Shown: positions 27,424 to 37,355 of the stretch, one piece after another
Position numbering within the stretch: position 1 is the first letter of the stretch
Layout of the letters: each line of letters begins with the position of its first letter
Assembly (NCBI GenBank): GCA_963777695.1
Contig: CAVZRC010000004.1
Location: 1,922,001 to 1,986,000, forward strand
Source of the DNA: CAVZRC01 sp963777695
Lineage (GTDB): Bacteria; Planctomycetota; Planctomycetia; Isosphaerales; Isosphaeraceae
Reading direction: 5' to 3'
Length of the DNA stretch: 64,000 nucleotides
The notes under the pieces: model-generated
Seen by the model: only the letters and a program-made list of their open reading frames with translations
Database searches by the model: none
What the model was told of the DNA's origin: nothing
Translations under genes and position numbers: made by a program

Positions 27424-28387
27424 CATGCCCCGATCGGTGAGCCTGTCATTCGAGCTGCTCCAGACGTTCGTGAGCCTGGTCCGCCACGACGGGGAGGCGG
27501 CGGCGGTGATGCGGGAACTCGGGCTGGAACAGCCGACGCTCTCGAAGCGGCTGAAGTATCTCCAGCACGCCGGCCCGCTGCTCGAACGCCCCTGGCTGGT
27601 GCGCGAGGGGAAGACCTGGAAGCTGACCGCCGAGGGCCAAAAGGTCTGGCCGGCCGTCGAGGAGCTGGTCAACCGCTACGAGAACCTCCACACCTTCGTC
27701 GAGGAAGGCGGCAAGCCCGACGGCGCCGCCCCGGTCCACTTCGCCTGCGGCCAGGCGATGGCGGCCGGCCTCGTCCGGCGAGCGCTGCTCGAATTCCGCA
27801 CGAACCACCCCGAAGGACGACTCCGCATCACCACGTTGCGAGGACGTGCGCGAATCGAGGGCGTCTCGAACGGTTCCCTCGACCTGGCGGTTGTCACCCA
27901 TGACGAGCCATCCATCCTCGCGATCGCGCGGCGGCCGCTGTACATCGAGCCCCTGGTCACCTACCGCCTGGCCCTGGTCTGTGCGTCCGGGACGAAGTGG
28001 GAATCGAAGCTGCGTTCGCTCCCCAAAGTGGGTGCCCCTCTGGAGGCCTTCGGCTCATTCCCCCTGATCCTTCCCGAGCCCGACGCGGGCATACGCAAGG
28101 GCCTGGATGAGGTCTTGCGGTCCCACGGGTTGCCCGGCAAGCTCGACATCGCCCTCGAGATCGGCGGGTGGGCGACGATCCTGTCGTACGTCCGGGATGG
28201 CTTCGGTGTCGGGTTGGTCAGCGAAGGGGCCCTGGACGACCCGACGGGACTGATCGTCCGGCCGCTCGATCGGTCAACATTCTCACCGATCTCCGTCAAA
28301 CTGATCTGCCGACGACTCGCGGGAAGCGGCGAGGAACTCGACCTGTCCGAAGTGGCCATGAACTGGCGGCGATGTCTCGGCCGATGA
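27424..28387 (+). CDS. LysR-type transcriptional regulator
   Basis: ATG 27424 (MPRSVSLSFELLQTFVSLVR). The N-terminal winged HTH includes AAAVMRELGLEQPTLSKRLK, the usual LysR recognition region, and about residues 95-315 form the effector-binding domain (ITTLRGRARIEGVSNGSLDL; SYVRDGFGVGLVSEGALDD). Length of about 320 aa is normal. It is transcribed away from the secreted protein gene at 26411-27104, a divergent layout common for LysR targets. The ligand cannot be deduced. Confidence 0.85.
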
Positions 28388-28403
28388 ACAGCGTGCCGCG
28401 TGC

Positions 28404-28787
28404 CTACCCCGACCACGGCTCGGTCAGGCTGCCATTCCACGGCAGGAAGAGGAAGCCCCGCGAGGCATCCTGGAGCGCACTCTGGACCTCCATGAGCGTG
28501 TTGATCTCATCGAGCGCCGCATCCAGGTCCTCGATGCCGATCTCGAACCGGGCGTCACACTCCCTCATGGCGGCCTCATGCGGCGTGCCCTCGCCGATCT
28601 CGACGGCTTCCGCCCGCACCAGATCGCCGGCCACGAGCCGGACGCGGAACTGCGGGCTATCGCGCCAGCAGACGGAGAGCTCGTCGCCATCTCGGACGAC
28701 GGTCATCCGATACCCGGCGAGGGACCGCGCGGCGGCATCGAGGTCGCAAATTCCCGATCGGAAGAAGACCATGCAAGTTTCCCGCAT
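28404..28787 (-). CDS. Small soluble protein of unknown function (127 aa)
   Basis: ATG 28787 with GGAG about 9 bp upstream. The protein begins MRETCMVFFRSGICDLDAAA. It contains RMTVVRDGDELSVCWRDSPQ and a conserved-looking C-terminal half, EAAMRECDARFEIGIEDLDA and LDEINTLMEVQSALQDASRG. No signal or membrane helix. Related small proteins of unknown function exist (from memory); an immunity or chaperone-like role would be speculation. It converges with the LysR gene. Confidence 0.7.
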   Translation of the reverse strand: MRETCMVFFRSGICDLDAAARSLAGYRMTVVRDGDELSVCWRDSPQFRVRLVAGDLVRAEAVEIGEGTPHEAAMRECDARFEIGIEDLDAALDEINTLMEVQSALQDASRGFLFLPWNGSLTEPWSG

Positions 28788-28848
28788 GAGACATCTCCAG
28801 GTTGATCGACACGAAGTCTCGGCGGACTGAGTCCGCTTCAGGACAGCA

Positions 28849-29139
28849 TCAGGCGTCGGCCGTGTCGCGGGATGGGCGCCTGGGCGGGCGGGACTCGGAT
28901 CCCTCGCTCTGTTTGTGCGCCAATCCCTTGAGCTTCGCGGCCAGGGCCGACTGGAACCTCTTCAACCAGCGCGCGGTCCATTTCGGATCATCGGGATCGT
29001 TCGGGTCGGACAACTTCGCCTCGAACTCCTCGATGCGCGACTCCAGGTCGGCGATCGAGACGGGATGGATGCTGTGGGCGTGGATAGACGGATTCCCATT
29101 GAATCGATAGGTGTCGGCATTCTTTCGGTTCTTCTTCAT
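28849..29139 (-). CDS. Small charged protein of unknown function (96 aa)
   Basis: ATG 29139 is preceded by GAGAGGAG at good spacing. The product (MKKNRKNADTYRFNGNPSIH) is hydrophilic, with a helical middle (SIADLESRIEEFEAKLSDPN) likely to form a coiled coil, then KWTARWLKRFQSALAAKLKG and an Arg/Pro-rich end. No known domain. The strong ribosome binding site is the main support. Confidence 0.6.
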   Translation of the reverse strand: MKKNRKNADTYRFNGNPSIHAHSIHPVSIADLESRIEEFEAKLSDPNDPDDPKWTARWLKRFQSALAAKLKGLAHKQSEGSESRPPRRPSRDTADA

Positions 29140-29419
29140 CTTTGACTCCTCTCGACGAGCGTCAACAGCTTACCTTCCGATCGGGTTCAGTCCAAGACGG
29201 ACGGGCATGTGAATCACGACGAGAGCGCCGATCGGGAAACCCGGCATCGATCCCGGAATAGCCCCGAGTCCCGACGTGACGGATTCTTGCGAATCGACCG
29301 GCTGGACGCGACCGCCGGGATCGCAAACAATGGCATTTCCTTCCACCAGGGCCTCTCCCAGCCTGGTCGGTCATGTGAATCGTGTCTGGTTCCCAGTCAT
29401 TACCGAACGGAGGTTGCGC

Positions 29420-31137
29420 ATGAGACGGCATTTCTGGGCCGGTTGGGCCATCGTGACGATCCTGTCGATGCCATCCCTGGCGGGTGCGGCCGACAAGGAC
29501 GCCGCCAAGGGCAAGAGTATGGAGATCGATCGGATCCTCTCCGCGGGGCGGGAGGACTCCCAGGTGATGGATCACCTCGACGTGCTCTGTAATCGGATCG
29601 GCGCGCGGCTGACCGGCTCCGACAACTTGACGAACGCCTGCGAGTGGGTGCGCGAGCGGCTCGTCTCGTTCGGGATCGCCAATGCCCGGCTCGAGGAGTG
29701 GGGCGAGTTCCCGGTCGGCTTCAACCGGGGCCCGTGGTTCGGCAAGGTCGTCGAGCCCGAGCCCAGGGCGCTCGAGTTCGTGACGATGTCGTGGTCGGCG
29801 GGCACGAAGGGGGCCGTCCGCGGCAAGGCCGTGATCGCGCCCTTCGATCAGAAGGAGCTCGACGAGGCCAAGGCGAAGGGCACCCTCGTCGGCGCCTGGG
29901 TGCTCCTGGGGATGCCGGGACCCGGCCAGGGTCCCCGGTCCGACCCGGCGTTCCTCCGCAAGATCGTCAAGGAGCTGGAAGACGCCAAGGTGGCCGGCAT
30001 CATCCGGCGCGGGGCCGTCACCGAGCTGGTCACCGGCGGCCAGCACCGGATCACCTGGGACAAGCTCCCGACCCTCCCCACGGTCACCCTCCTCCGCAAG
30101 CAGTTCGACGAGATCGCCGCCTGGCTCAAGGACGGCAAGCCCGTCTCGCTGGAATTCGACATCCGCAACTACTTCAAGAAGGGGCCGATCAAGCTCTACA
30201 ACGTGATCGGCGACATCCCCGGCACCGAGTTCCCCGACGAGTACGTGATCATCGGCGGCCACATCGACTCCTGGGACGGCGCCACCGGCACGACCGACAA
30301 CGGCACCGGCGTCTCGACGGCCCTCGAGGCGATGCGCATCCTGGTGAAGGCCGGCGTGAAGCCGAGGCGGACGATCCGATTCATGGTCTGGAGCGGCGAG
30401 GAGCAGGGCCTTCTCGGCTCGGCCGCCTACGTCAAGGCCAACCCGAAGCTCATGCCCAAGATCTCGGCCGTACTCGTCCACGACGGCGGCACGAACTACC
30501 TCTCCGGCATCGGCGCCACCGAGGCGATGCTCAGCGACCTCGAGCAGGTCTTCGCGCCGGTCAAGGAGCTCGACCACGATTTCCCGTTCGAAGTGAGGAA
30601 GGTCGCCGGCTTGACCGGCGGCGGCAGCGACCACGCGTCGTTCCTCTCCGCGAATGTCCCGGGCTTCTTCTGGAGACAGGCGGGCAAGGCCCGGTACCAG
30701 CACACCCACCATACCCAGTTCGACACCTATGATCAGGCCGTGCCCGAGTACCAGAAGCACTCATCGCTGGTCATCGCCCTGGGTGCCTTCGGGATCGCCA
30801 ACCTCGACCACCTGCTCTCGCGCGAGAAGCTCCGCGCCCGGGCGGGATGGGCGGGATGGGCGGCGGTCGGAGGATCGGCGCCCTGCTCGAAGACATGACC
30901 GTCTCCGAGGTGACCGACGACGGCGCGGGCAAGAAGGCCGGCCTCAAGGAAGGCGACACGATCCTCAAGGTCAACGGGACCAAAGTCGCCGACCCCATGG
31001 AGATGGCCCGCGCCCTCCGAGCCGGCGAACCCAAGAAGACCGTGACCGTCCTCCGCGGCGGCAAGGAAGTCGAGCTGAAATTCGAGTGGGCCGCTCCAGC
31101 CCCTGCCCCCGTTGCGGCTCCGGCCAAGGCGCAATGA
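29420..31137 (+). CDS. Secreted M28-family zinc aminopeptidase with C-terminal PDZ domain, frameshifted
   Basis: ATG 29420 follows GGAGG at good spacing. Signal peptide MRRHFWAGWAIVTILSMPSL with cleavage near AGA|AD. A PA-like insert precedes the M28 catalytic domain. Zinc ligands and acids are visible: His/Asp in IIGGHIDSWDGATGTTDNGT, Glu pair in FMVWSGEEQGLLGS, Asp in AVLVHDGGTN, His in RYQHTHHTQFDT. Near 30840, in a G-rich stretch, the frame changes into a PDZ domain (RIGALLEDMTVSEVTDDGAG; GLKEGDTILKVNGTKVADPM) that ends at 31137. It should trim peptides in the envelope or outside the cell, with PDZ guiding substrate or partner binding. Confidence 0.9.
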
Positions 31138-31167
31138 TGGGGAAGTCCTGAGATTTGCGGAGCCCCC

Positions 31168-31208
31168 TCGCAAGGGGGGAGGCGTGTCCTACGTTTCCCC
31201 CCTTGCGA
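31168..31208. terminator. Inverted repeat after the M28 peptidase gene
   Basis: TCGCAAGGGGGGA (31168-31180) pairs perfectly with TCCCCCCTTGCGA (31196-31208) 30 bp after the peptidase stop, between convergent genes. It has no U-tract, so it may be a dispersed repeat acting as a terminator. Confidence 0.5.
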
Positions 31209-31250
31209 TGACGGGTGTTCTGGAATATCCGAGCTGGGAGGAGGGGGCAA

Positions 31251-31673
31251 TCAGGCTAGGCACATCTCGGCCTCGAGATCCGCATCTTCGGCGACCTGGA
31301 TCAATTTCTTGTAGGTCAAGGTCACCAGGTCTTTGGGATCGGTCTTCGAGCTCCAGAGCCGGGCGCGGAGGATCTGGACGAGCCGGATACGCCCATCGTG
31401 GATCTCGATCTGGAAGCCGGGCATCGTCTCCAGCAGTTTGCAGCAGAAGCGGGAAACCCCCTTGATCCAAGTTCCGATGATTTCGTCGGTCTCTTGACTG
31501 TAATAAACGGTCACGAGGTCATCGACCCGTTCGGCATAGAAGCTGTCCGGTCTCGCGAGGAATTCGATGCAATCACCATCCGGATCGTAAGTCGCGGTTG
31601 GCTCGAACTGTTCGGCGGGTCTCGCCAACAGCATCATGCGCTTGGCGAAATCGCTGTTGGACATGACGGTCAT
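31251..31673 (-). CDS. DUF2283-like protein (140 aa)
   Basis: ATG 31673 with AGAGAGG upstream (MTVMSNSDFAKRMMLLARPA). The core YDPDGDCIEFLARPDSFYAE, then VDDLVTVYYSQETDEIIGTW, resembles the D-x-D-x-D...D-E-I-x-G pattern of DUF2283-type proteins. The C-terminal part (LVTLTYKKLIQVAEDADLEA) is helical. Soluble, function unknown; many planctomycete genomes carry such genes singly. Confidence 0.65.
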   Translation of the reverse strand: MTVMSNSDFAKRMMLLARPAEQFEPTATYDPDGDCIEFLARPDSFYAERVDDLVTVYYSQETDEIIGTWIKGVSRFCCKLLETMPGFQIEIHDGRIRLVQILRARLWSSKTDPKDLVTLTYKKLIQVAEDADLEAEMCLA

Positions 31674-32005
31674 AACAACCTCTCTTTGAAACGAGTCTCG
31701 TGGTCGATGGGGAGCCTCGGGTTGTATGGTACGCAGAGGCTACCGGATCGGCCCGGAGCAAGCAAGACTCGCCGCGATCTCGAACTCTGCTCATGTGCCC
31801 ACCAACCCCCTCACTTGCCCTTGTCAGCCCAGGCCCGAGCGGGTTTAATGGACCAGGAAAGGCCCCAGAACCTACCCCGATTGACCCGGCCCCGCGGTCC
31901 TTTCGATCCTATCTGTTAGTCGTTCCATCAGATCGATCGAACGGGCGCCTCCTCGCGTGATCGTCGTGCCGGCCTGATCGTCGGGTCCCCAGCGGAGCTT
32001 TTCCG
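31674..32005. other. Intergenic region upstream of guaB
   Basis: About 330 bp between divergent genes, with no plausible ORF. It must hold the guaB promoter, but no standard boxes or riboswitch-like fold stands out. Confidence 0.45.
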
Positions 32006-33520
32006 ATGCACGACCGCATCGCCTACCAGGGCATTACCTTCGACGACGTCCTGCTCGAGCCGGGCTATTCCGACCTGCTGCCCCACGAGGCCGACACCCG
32101 GTCGCACCTCACCGCCCGGATCGGCCTGAATATCCCGATCCTCTCGTCGCCGATGGACACGGTCACCGAGGCCGAACTGGCCATCGCGCTGGCCCAGGAG
32201 GGCGGGCTCGGCGTCATCCACAAGAATATGTCGATCCCCGATCAGACCCGCGAGGTCAACAAGGTCAAGCGGTCGGAGAACGGCATCATCGTCGACCCGA
32301 TCACCCTGCCGCCGACGGCCACCGTCGGCGAGGCGCGGCAGATCATGAGGGGGCACAATATCTCGGGCGTGCCCATCACCGTCAACGGCTTCCTCCGCGG
32401 CATCCTCACCCGCCGCGACCTCCGGTTCCTCGAGTCCAACGACCTCCGCATCGACGAGGTCATGACCAAGGATAACCTCGTCACGGCGCCCGCCGACACC
32501 AGCCTCGAGGAAGCCGATCGGATTTTGACGAAGAATAAGGTCGAGAAACTCCTGCTGGTTGACGATCAATATCGACTGAAGGGGTTAATCACGATCAAGG
32601 ATATCGACAAGCTGTACCGCTACCCGCACGCATGCAAGGACGGGCGTGGTCGGCTTCGCGTCGGCGCGGCGGTGGGGGTCCACGATTACGAGCGGATCTC
32701 CTCGCTGCTGGACGCCGGGGTTGACGTCCTGGTGGTCGATTCGGCGCACGGCCACAGCCGGAACGTGGTCGAGACCGTGCGGCGGATCAAGAAGACCTAC
32801 GACATCCAGGTGGTCGCCGGCAACGTGGCGACCGGCGAGGGGACCCGGGCCCTGATCGAGGCTGGAGCCGATGCCGTGAAGGTCGGGATAGGACCCGGAA
32901 GCATATGTACAACTCGCGTTGTCTCCGGAGTGGGCGTGCCGCAGATCACGGCGATCCACCAGTCGGCCAAGGCCGCGGCCGGTCGGGTGCCGATCATCGC
33001 CGACGGTGGCATCCGCTATTCCGGCGACATCACCAAGGCCCTCGCGGCCGGGGCCCACGTCGTGATGATCGGCGGGCTCTTCGCCGGGCTGGCCGAGAGC
33101 CCCGGCGATACCATCATCTACCGCGGCCGGAGCTTCAAGAGCTATCGCGGCATGGGCTCGATCGGCGCCATGTCCAAGGGCTCGCACGAGCGATATCGCC
33201 AGGAGCCCGGGGCGCGGACCCAGGAGAAGGACGGCAAGACGATCGTCAGCCAGAAGCTCGTGCCCGAGGGCGTCGAGGGCCGGGTCCCCTACAAGGGCCC
33301 CCTGGCGGAATTCGTCTTCCAGCTCGTCGGCGGCATCCGGGCCGGCATGGGCTACTGCGGCGCCCACACGATCGAGGAGCTCCGCACCAAGGCCCGCTTC
33401 ATCCAGGTCACCGCCGCATCGGTCCAGGAGAGCCATCCCCACGACATCGTCATCACCCAGGAAGCCCCCAATTATTCCAGCTTCAGTCATGAGACCGACG
33501 TCGGTCGCGGGTCGGTCTGA
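32006..33520 (+). CDS. guaB: IMP dehydrogenase
   Basis: 504 aa, MHDRIAYQGITFDDVLLEPG. It catalyses NAD-dependent oxidation of IMP to XMP, the committed step of GMP synthesis, in the cytoplasm. The TIM-barrel catalytic domain is interrupted by a CBS pair at about residues 95-205 (SEVP-like GHNISGVPITVNGF; KVEKLLLVDDQYRLKGLITI). The catalytic Cys lies in GPGSICTTRVVSGVGVPQ, the phosphate-binding segment in PIIADGGIRYSGDITKALAA, and the flap motif in YRGMGSIGAMSKGSHERY. Length is typical. It stands alone. Confidence 0.97.
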   Translation: MHDRIAYQGITFDDVLLEPGYSDLLPHEADTRSHLTARIGLNIPILSSPMDTVTEAELAIALAQEGGLGVIHKNMSIPDQTREVNKVKRSENGIIVDPITLPPTATVGEARQIMRGHNISGVPITVNGFLRGILTRRDLRFLESNDLRIDEVMTKDNLVTAPADTSLEEADRILTKNKVEKLLLVDDQYRLKGLITIKDIDKLYRYPHACKDGRGRLRVGAAVGVHDYERISSLLDAGVDVLVVDSAHGHSRNVVETVRRIKKTYDIQVVAGNVATGEGTRALIEAGADAVKVGIGPGSICTTRVVSGVGVPQITAIHQSAKAAAGRVPIIADGGIRYSGDITKALAAGAHVVMIGGLFAGLAESPGDTIIYRGRSFKSYRGMGSIGAMSKGSHERYRQEPGARTQEKDGKTIVSQKLVPEGVEGRVPYKGPLAEFVFQLVGGIRAGMGYCGAHTIEELRTKARFIQVTAASVQESHPHDIVITQEAPNYSSFSHETDVGRGSV

Positions 33521-33784
33521 CAGGTCAGTGCGGTAGTCAGTGGTCGGTCATCACGAGGATCGCCTTCCGGGTATCTGCTCCGGTCGTTTGGTGTCTTGTG
33601 GTCAATCGTCGATTTTTCGGTCCGTCATTTCTCGGCCTGTGCATCTCGTATTGGCCGGATGGTGGGAGTGGCGACAGCCGTATGGGGGATGGGAGAGCGG
33701 CTCGTGACGATGGGAGCCCCGTGTTCGCTCCCAACCGTCGCTCGCTACTCGCCGGTCGCCACCAGGAAAGCAAGGAGGCGTGGC

Positions 33785-36128
33785 TTGCGTCGCACAACTA
33801 CGGCATGGATCGCGGGGGCCCTCGGGGCCGGCCTGACGGCCTCGATCGTCATGGCCCAGCAGTTACCCTCGTCCGGCGCGTCGCGGGCCGGCGCGTCCAA
33901 CGCGGCATCGTTGACCCCGACGAACACCCCGTCGCTCTATGGGGCCGCCGGCACGCGCGGGGCACGGTACCTGATGCGCAACGGGCTGGATTACCTGAAC
34001 TATCAGCAATTTGAGCGGGCACTCAAGTTCCTGCGCGAGGCCGAGGCCAAACAGAAGGAACTGACCGCGCCCGAGATCCTCGCGCTGAAGCAAGGGATCG
34101 AGGCCGCTCGCAATGGGATGCGATCGGGTGCAGACGCGGTGGCGTCCTATGCGCTGAGCGAGCAGTCGCGACGTCGCCCGGGATTCACCGCGGCCCGGCC
34201 GGAGATCGCCGTCGCGCAGCGGACCGACCCGGTCGGCCCGTCGTCGCGCACGAAGGCCCGGCCGGCCCCCTCGGCCTTCCCGGGCATGGACGAAGGTCCC
34301 GGCGATCCGATCCGGCTGACCAGCGCTCAGTCCACCGTGGACGACTCGGCCGCCCGGCCCAGTCGCACGGGCTCGGCCCCGTCCAGGGATGCCTCGACGG
34401 CCCCCGCTCCGCGAGCGGCCGGCGACGAGATCCCCACGCTCACGGCCCCCGAGATCCCCACGCTGACCGCCGTCCCCGTGTCGCCCGACACGGTCGGCTC
34501 GAGCCCGGTCGAAAGCCCCTCCTCGAATCCGGGCCTGTCGGCCGCGGCGCCTCGTCCGGTGCCGCAAGACCCGACCATCACCGGTGCCTCGCTGGCGACG
34601 GATGGGACCGCGACAGCGGCGCAATCCGGAGCCGAGCCCCGCGTCCACGGCCGGTTCGCCGAGCTCGTCCCCGGCCCCGATCCAGCTCGAGATGATCGAG
34701 ACGGCGACGAGCGAGCCGGCGCCGACCCCGGCCCGCACGAGCACGGCGGCCCCCGCTCCGGCATCCGGCGGGCTCGTCCCCACGGCCATGCAGGGGACCG
34801 CATCGCCGGGATCGGCGCCTCCGGCGGCCGGCATCCCCGCGGCTGCGGGCCTTACGAACCCCGCGACGGCGGAGATGGAAACGATCCCCCTGCCGCCACT
34901 CGGCGCCAGCAACTCGGCCGAGGATAGCCCGACGGCCACCTCGCATCGCGAGATGGAACCGCCGGCTGCCATGGCGCCCGCACCGGGCGGCACCGACGAG
35001 TTGCCGCCCCTACCGGGCGACCTGGCGCGCGACGATGCGGCGACCCATCCCACCGGCGGGATCCCGCAATCTGCGACTCCGGCGACGGCCGAGCCTCTCG
35101 CGAGCCCGGCGCCCGCCGATTCGGGCGTCACGCATACCGAGGACGACCCCTTGCCCCCGCTGCCGATCGGCGTCGAGGCCCCGGCCCCGATCGCCACGAC
35201 TCCGGCCCCGATCGCAACCACGACGATGCCCGCGACGGCCACCCCACCCGAGGAGAGCCCTCGCAATCCGGGCGACCCCGGCACCGCGGCGCAGTCCGGG
35301 TCGCCCGCCGATCCGGGCCCGACGGCCGTACCCGCGGCCGATCCGCAGGGCGCCGCGCCCGGATCGACATCCGCCGCGGCGGGCGACACCTACCCTCTCG
35401 CCGGCACCGAACCGGGCACGGGCTCAGCCGCGTCGCCCGGCGGCTCGTCCCGTTCGCCGATCTCCGCGGATCAGACCGTCGCGCTCCCCGAGCGTGCCGC
35501 TCCCGTCTCGATCCTCACCGACGATCTGCGGCGAAAGGTCGAGGAAGTCGCCCGCGCCCAGGAAAAGGAAGACGAGCAGAAGCGGCTCCATCCGCAGCAG
35601 AATCGCGCCCAGCCGGATACGCCCGCCCGCGATAACAGCTCGTTGACGCTCCAGACCCAGACCCAACTCGACCTCATCCATGCCCCGAGCCCGGCCGAGG
35701 CCCGGCCGATCAAGGCGATCCCCGTCCCCGAAGACTGGGTCCCCCTGGCCGCCCGCGACTGGGCCCCCCAGCGGAAGTACTGGGCCGCCGCGGCCACCTG
35801 CCACCTCCCACTCTACTTCCAGGACCCCGTGCTCGAGCGTTACGGACATCCCGTCGAGCAGTTCGTCGGCCCGGTCGGACGATTCCTGACCTACCCGGTC
35901 GACGACCCCGCGCAGTCCACCCAGCGCAATCAGATCATCCAGCCGTTCTTCTCCTGGGGCCTGTTCGCCTTGCAGATCGCGGCCTGGCCCTACAACGCCA
36001 TCATGGATCCCCCATGGGAAGCCCAGTATGACCTGGGGTACTATCGCCCCGGCGACATGATCCCGGTCGATACCTACTGGCTCCCGCTCCATGGCTACGG
36101 CCCACCGCTGCGAGGGAACCGCTACTGA
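33785..36128 (+). CDS. Large Pro/Ala-rich exported protein of unknown function, frameshifted
   Basis: A TTG at 33785 lies 7 bp after AAGGAGG and begins a signal peptide (LRRTTTAWIAGALGAGLTAS ... VMAQQ); no ATG nearby is as well placed. A TPR-like helical segment (RNGLDYLNYQQFERALKFLR) precedes several hundred residues rich in Pro, Ala, Ser and Thr. The frame changes near 34650. The ordered C-terminal domain reads RKYWAAAATCHLPLYFQDPV, YGHPVEQFVGPVGRFLTYPV and QIIQPFFSWGLFALQIAAWP, seen (from memory) in other planctomycete exported proteins without known role. Confidence 0.7.
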
Positions 36129-36163
36129 GCGAGACTCCCCGGAGGATCGGCGCGAAATTCTCG

Positions 36164-36196
36164 ACCCCGGAGGCCCACCTCCGGGGTCCTTTCTTT
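36164..36196 (+). terminator. Rho-independent terminator
   Basis: ACCCCGGAGG pairs with CCTCCGGGGT around a 5-nt loop and is followed by CCTTTCTTT, 36 bp after the stop of the Pro/Ala-rich protein gene. The 10-bp GC-rich stem with a T-rich tail is a standard intrinsic terminator. Confidence 0.75.
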
Positions 36197-36550
36197 GGGT
36201 CGCGCCGGGGCGATCGACGGTGCGATGGCCGGCGCAAGAGGGGGGGCCCTTCCCGCGGGGCCGGCCCTCAGCCCGCGATCTTCATCCAGGAGATGCTTGA
36301 TACCTCATCAATGACTGTGAATTTCTCGTGTATTTGCAGGTTTGGCGTTGTTCGGCGAGGCTCGATGACATAAGCTAAATTATCGACACTGATACCCCGA
36401 TCGTTACGACGCCGTACGATCATCGGTCATCCGTGAAGTCGGGACCGCGAAGGTCCCCGGGAGGGGCATGCCGGCAGGGAGGTGGGGACCGAGAGAGAGG
36501 GTGTCACGCAACTCGAGTCAAGGCTCTCGAACGGGACGGGGATCGACGCG
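36197..36550. other. Intergenic region upstream of phoU
   Basis: About 350 bp without a gene. An A/T-richer stretch at about 36300-36420 probably contains the phoU promoter. No PHO box can be named. Confidence 0.45.
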
Positions 36551-37324
36551 ATGCCGCAGGAACCGCAGCGACCGGATTCGGATTGGGACACCCAGAGGGT
36601 CACGGTGGGCCGCAGCTTCCTCCGGGACATCGAGGGGCTCTGGGCCGAGGTCTTGAAGCTGGCCGCCGTGGTCGAGGACACGCTGAACCAGAGCGTCCAT
36701 GCCCTGTGCGACGGCCGGGTCGACCTGGCCAACGAGGTCAAGCGACAGAAGCGCCTGGTGGACCGATGGGAGGTCCGGATCGAGTGGGAGTGCGTCCGTG
36801 TGCTGGCCCTGCACCAGCCGGTGGCCTCGGACCTGCGTCGGGTCGCCGCCGTGCTGAAGATCAACGGCGACCTGCATCGGCTCTGCGACCTGGCCCGGCA
36901 CATCGCCAAGCGGGTCAAGAAGCTGGCCGGCGATCCCTCGGCCGTGCCCATCCCCCAGTCGATCGAGGACCTCGGGCTCGCGGCCTTGGCCCAGGTCCAC
37001 AATAGCCTCGACGCCCTCACCCAGTCCGACGTCTCCCTGGCGCAGTCGGTCATCGCCGCCGACCAGCGGATCGATCGCGACTACCGGGCCATCCAGAAGC
37101 AGCTCAAGCAGGAGATCGCCCGCTGCCCGGAGCGCGTCCACACCTTGTTGCGACTGGTCAACACGTCGCGGAACCTCGAGCGGATCGCCGACCACGCCAC
37201 CAACATCGCCGAGTCGGTCATCTATCTCAAGCAGGGGGAGATCCTCCGGCATCGCCCCGCGCCGGCGGCCCTGTCGCCGAACCCGAGCCTCGACCCCTCC
37301 TCATCCGCGGCCGTGAAACCTTGA
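36551..37324 (+). CDS. phoU: PhoU-like phosphate signalling protein
   Basis: ATG 36551 (MPQEPQRPDSDWDTQRVTVG); an in-frame GTG at 36482 after GGGAG is an alternative. Two PhoU three-helix units are visible, with characteristic E/DxxxD helices: LWAEVLKLAAVVEDTLNQSV and DRWEVRIEWECVRVLALHQP, then LRRVAAVLKINGDLHRLCDL, and in the second unit NTSRNLERIADHATNIAESV. The protein normally couples the Pst phosphate transporter to the PhoR kinase, but no pst genes lie nearby. The C-terminus carries a Pro/Ala-rich tail. Confidence 0.85.
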   Translation: MPQEPQRPDSDWDTQRVTVGRSFLRDIEGLWAEVLKLAAVVEDTLNQSVHALCDGRVDLANEVKRQKRLVDRWEVRIEWECVRVLALHQPVASDLRRVAAVLKINGDLHRLCDLARHIAKRVKKLAGDPSAVPIPQSIEDLGLAALAQVHNSLDALTQSDVSLAQSVIAADQRIDRDYRAIQKQLKQEIARCPERVHTLLRLVNTSRNLERIADHATNIAESVIYLKQGEILRHRPAPAALSPNPSLDPSSSAAVKP

Positions 37325-37355
37325 ATCGACCGGGCCGGCGTCCCCGCTCCCCGAT

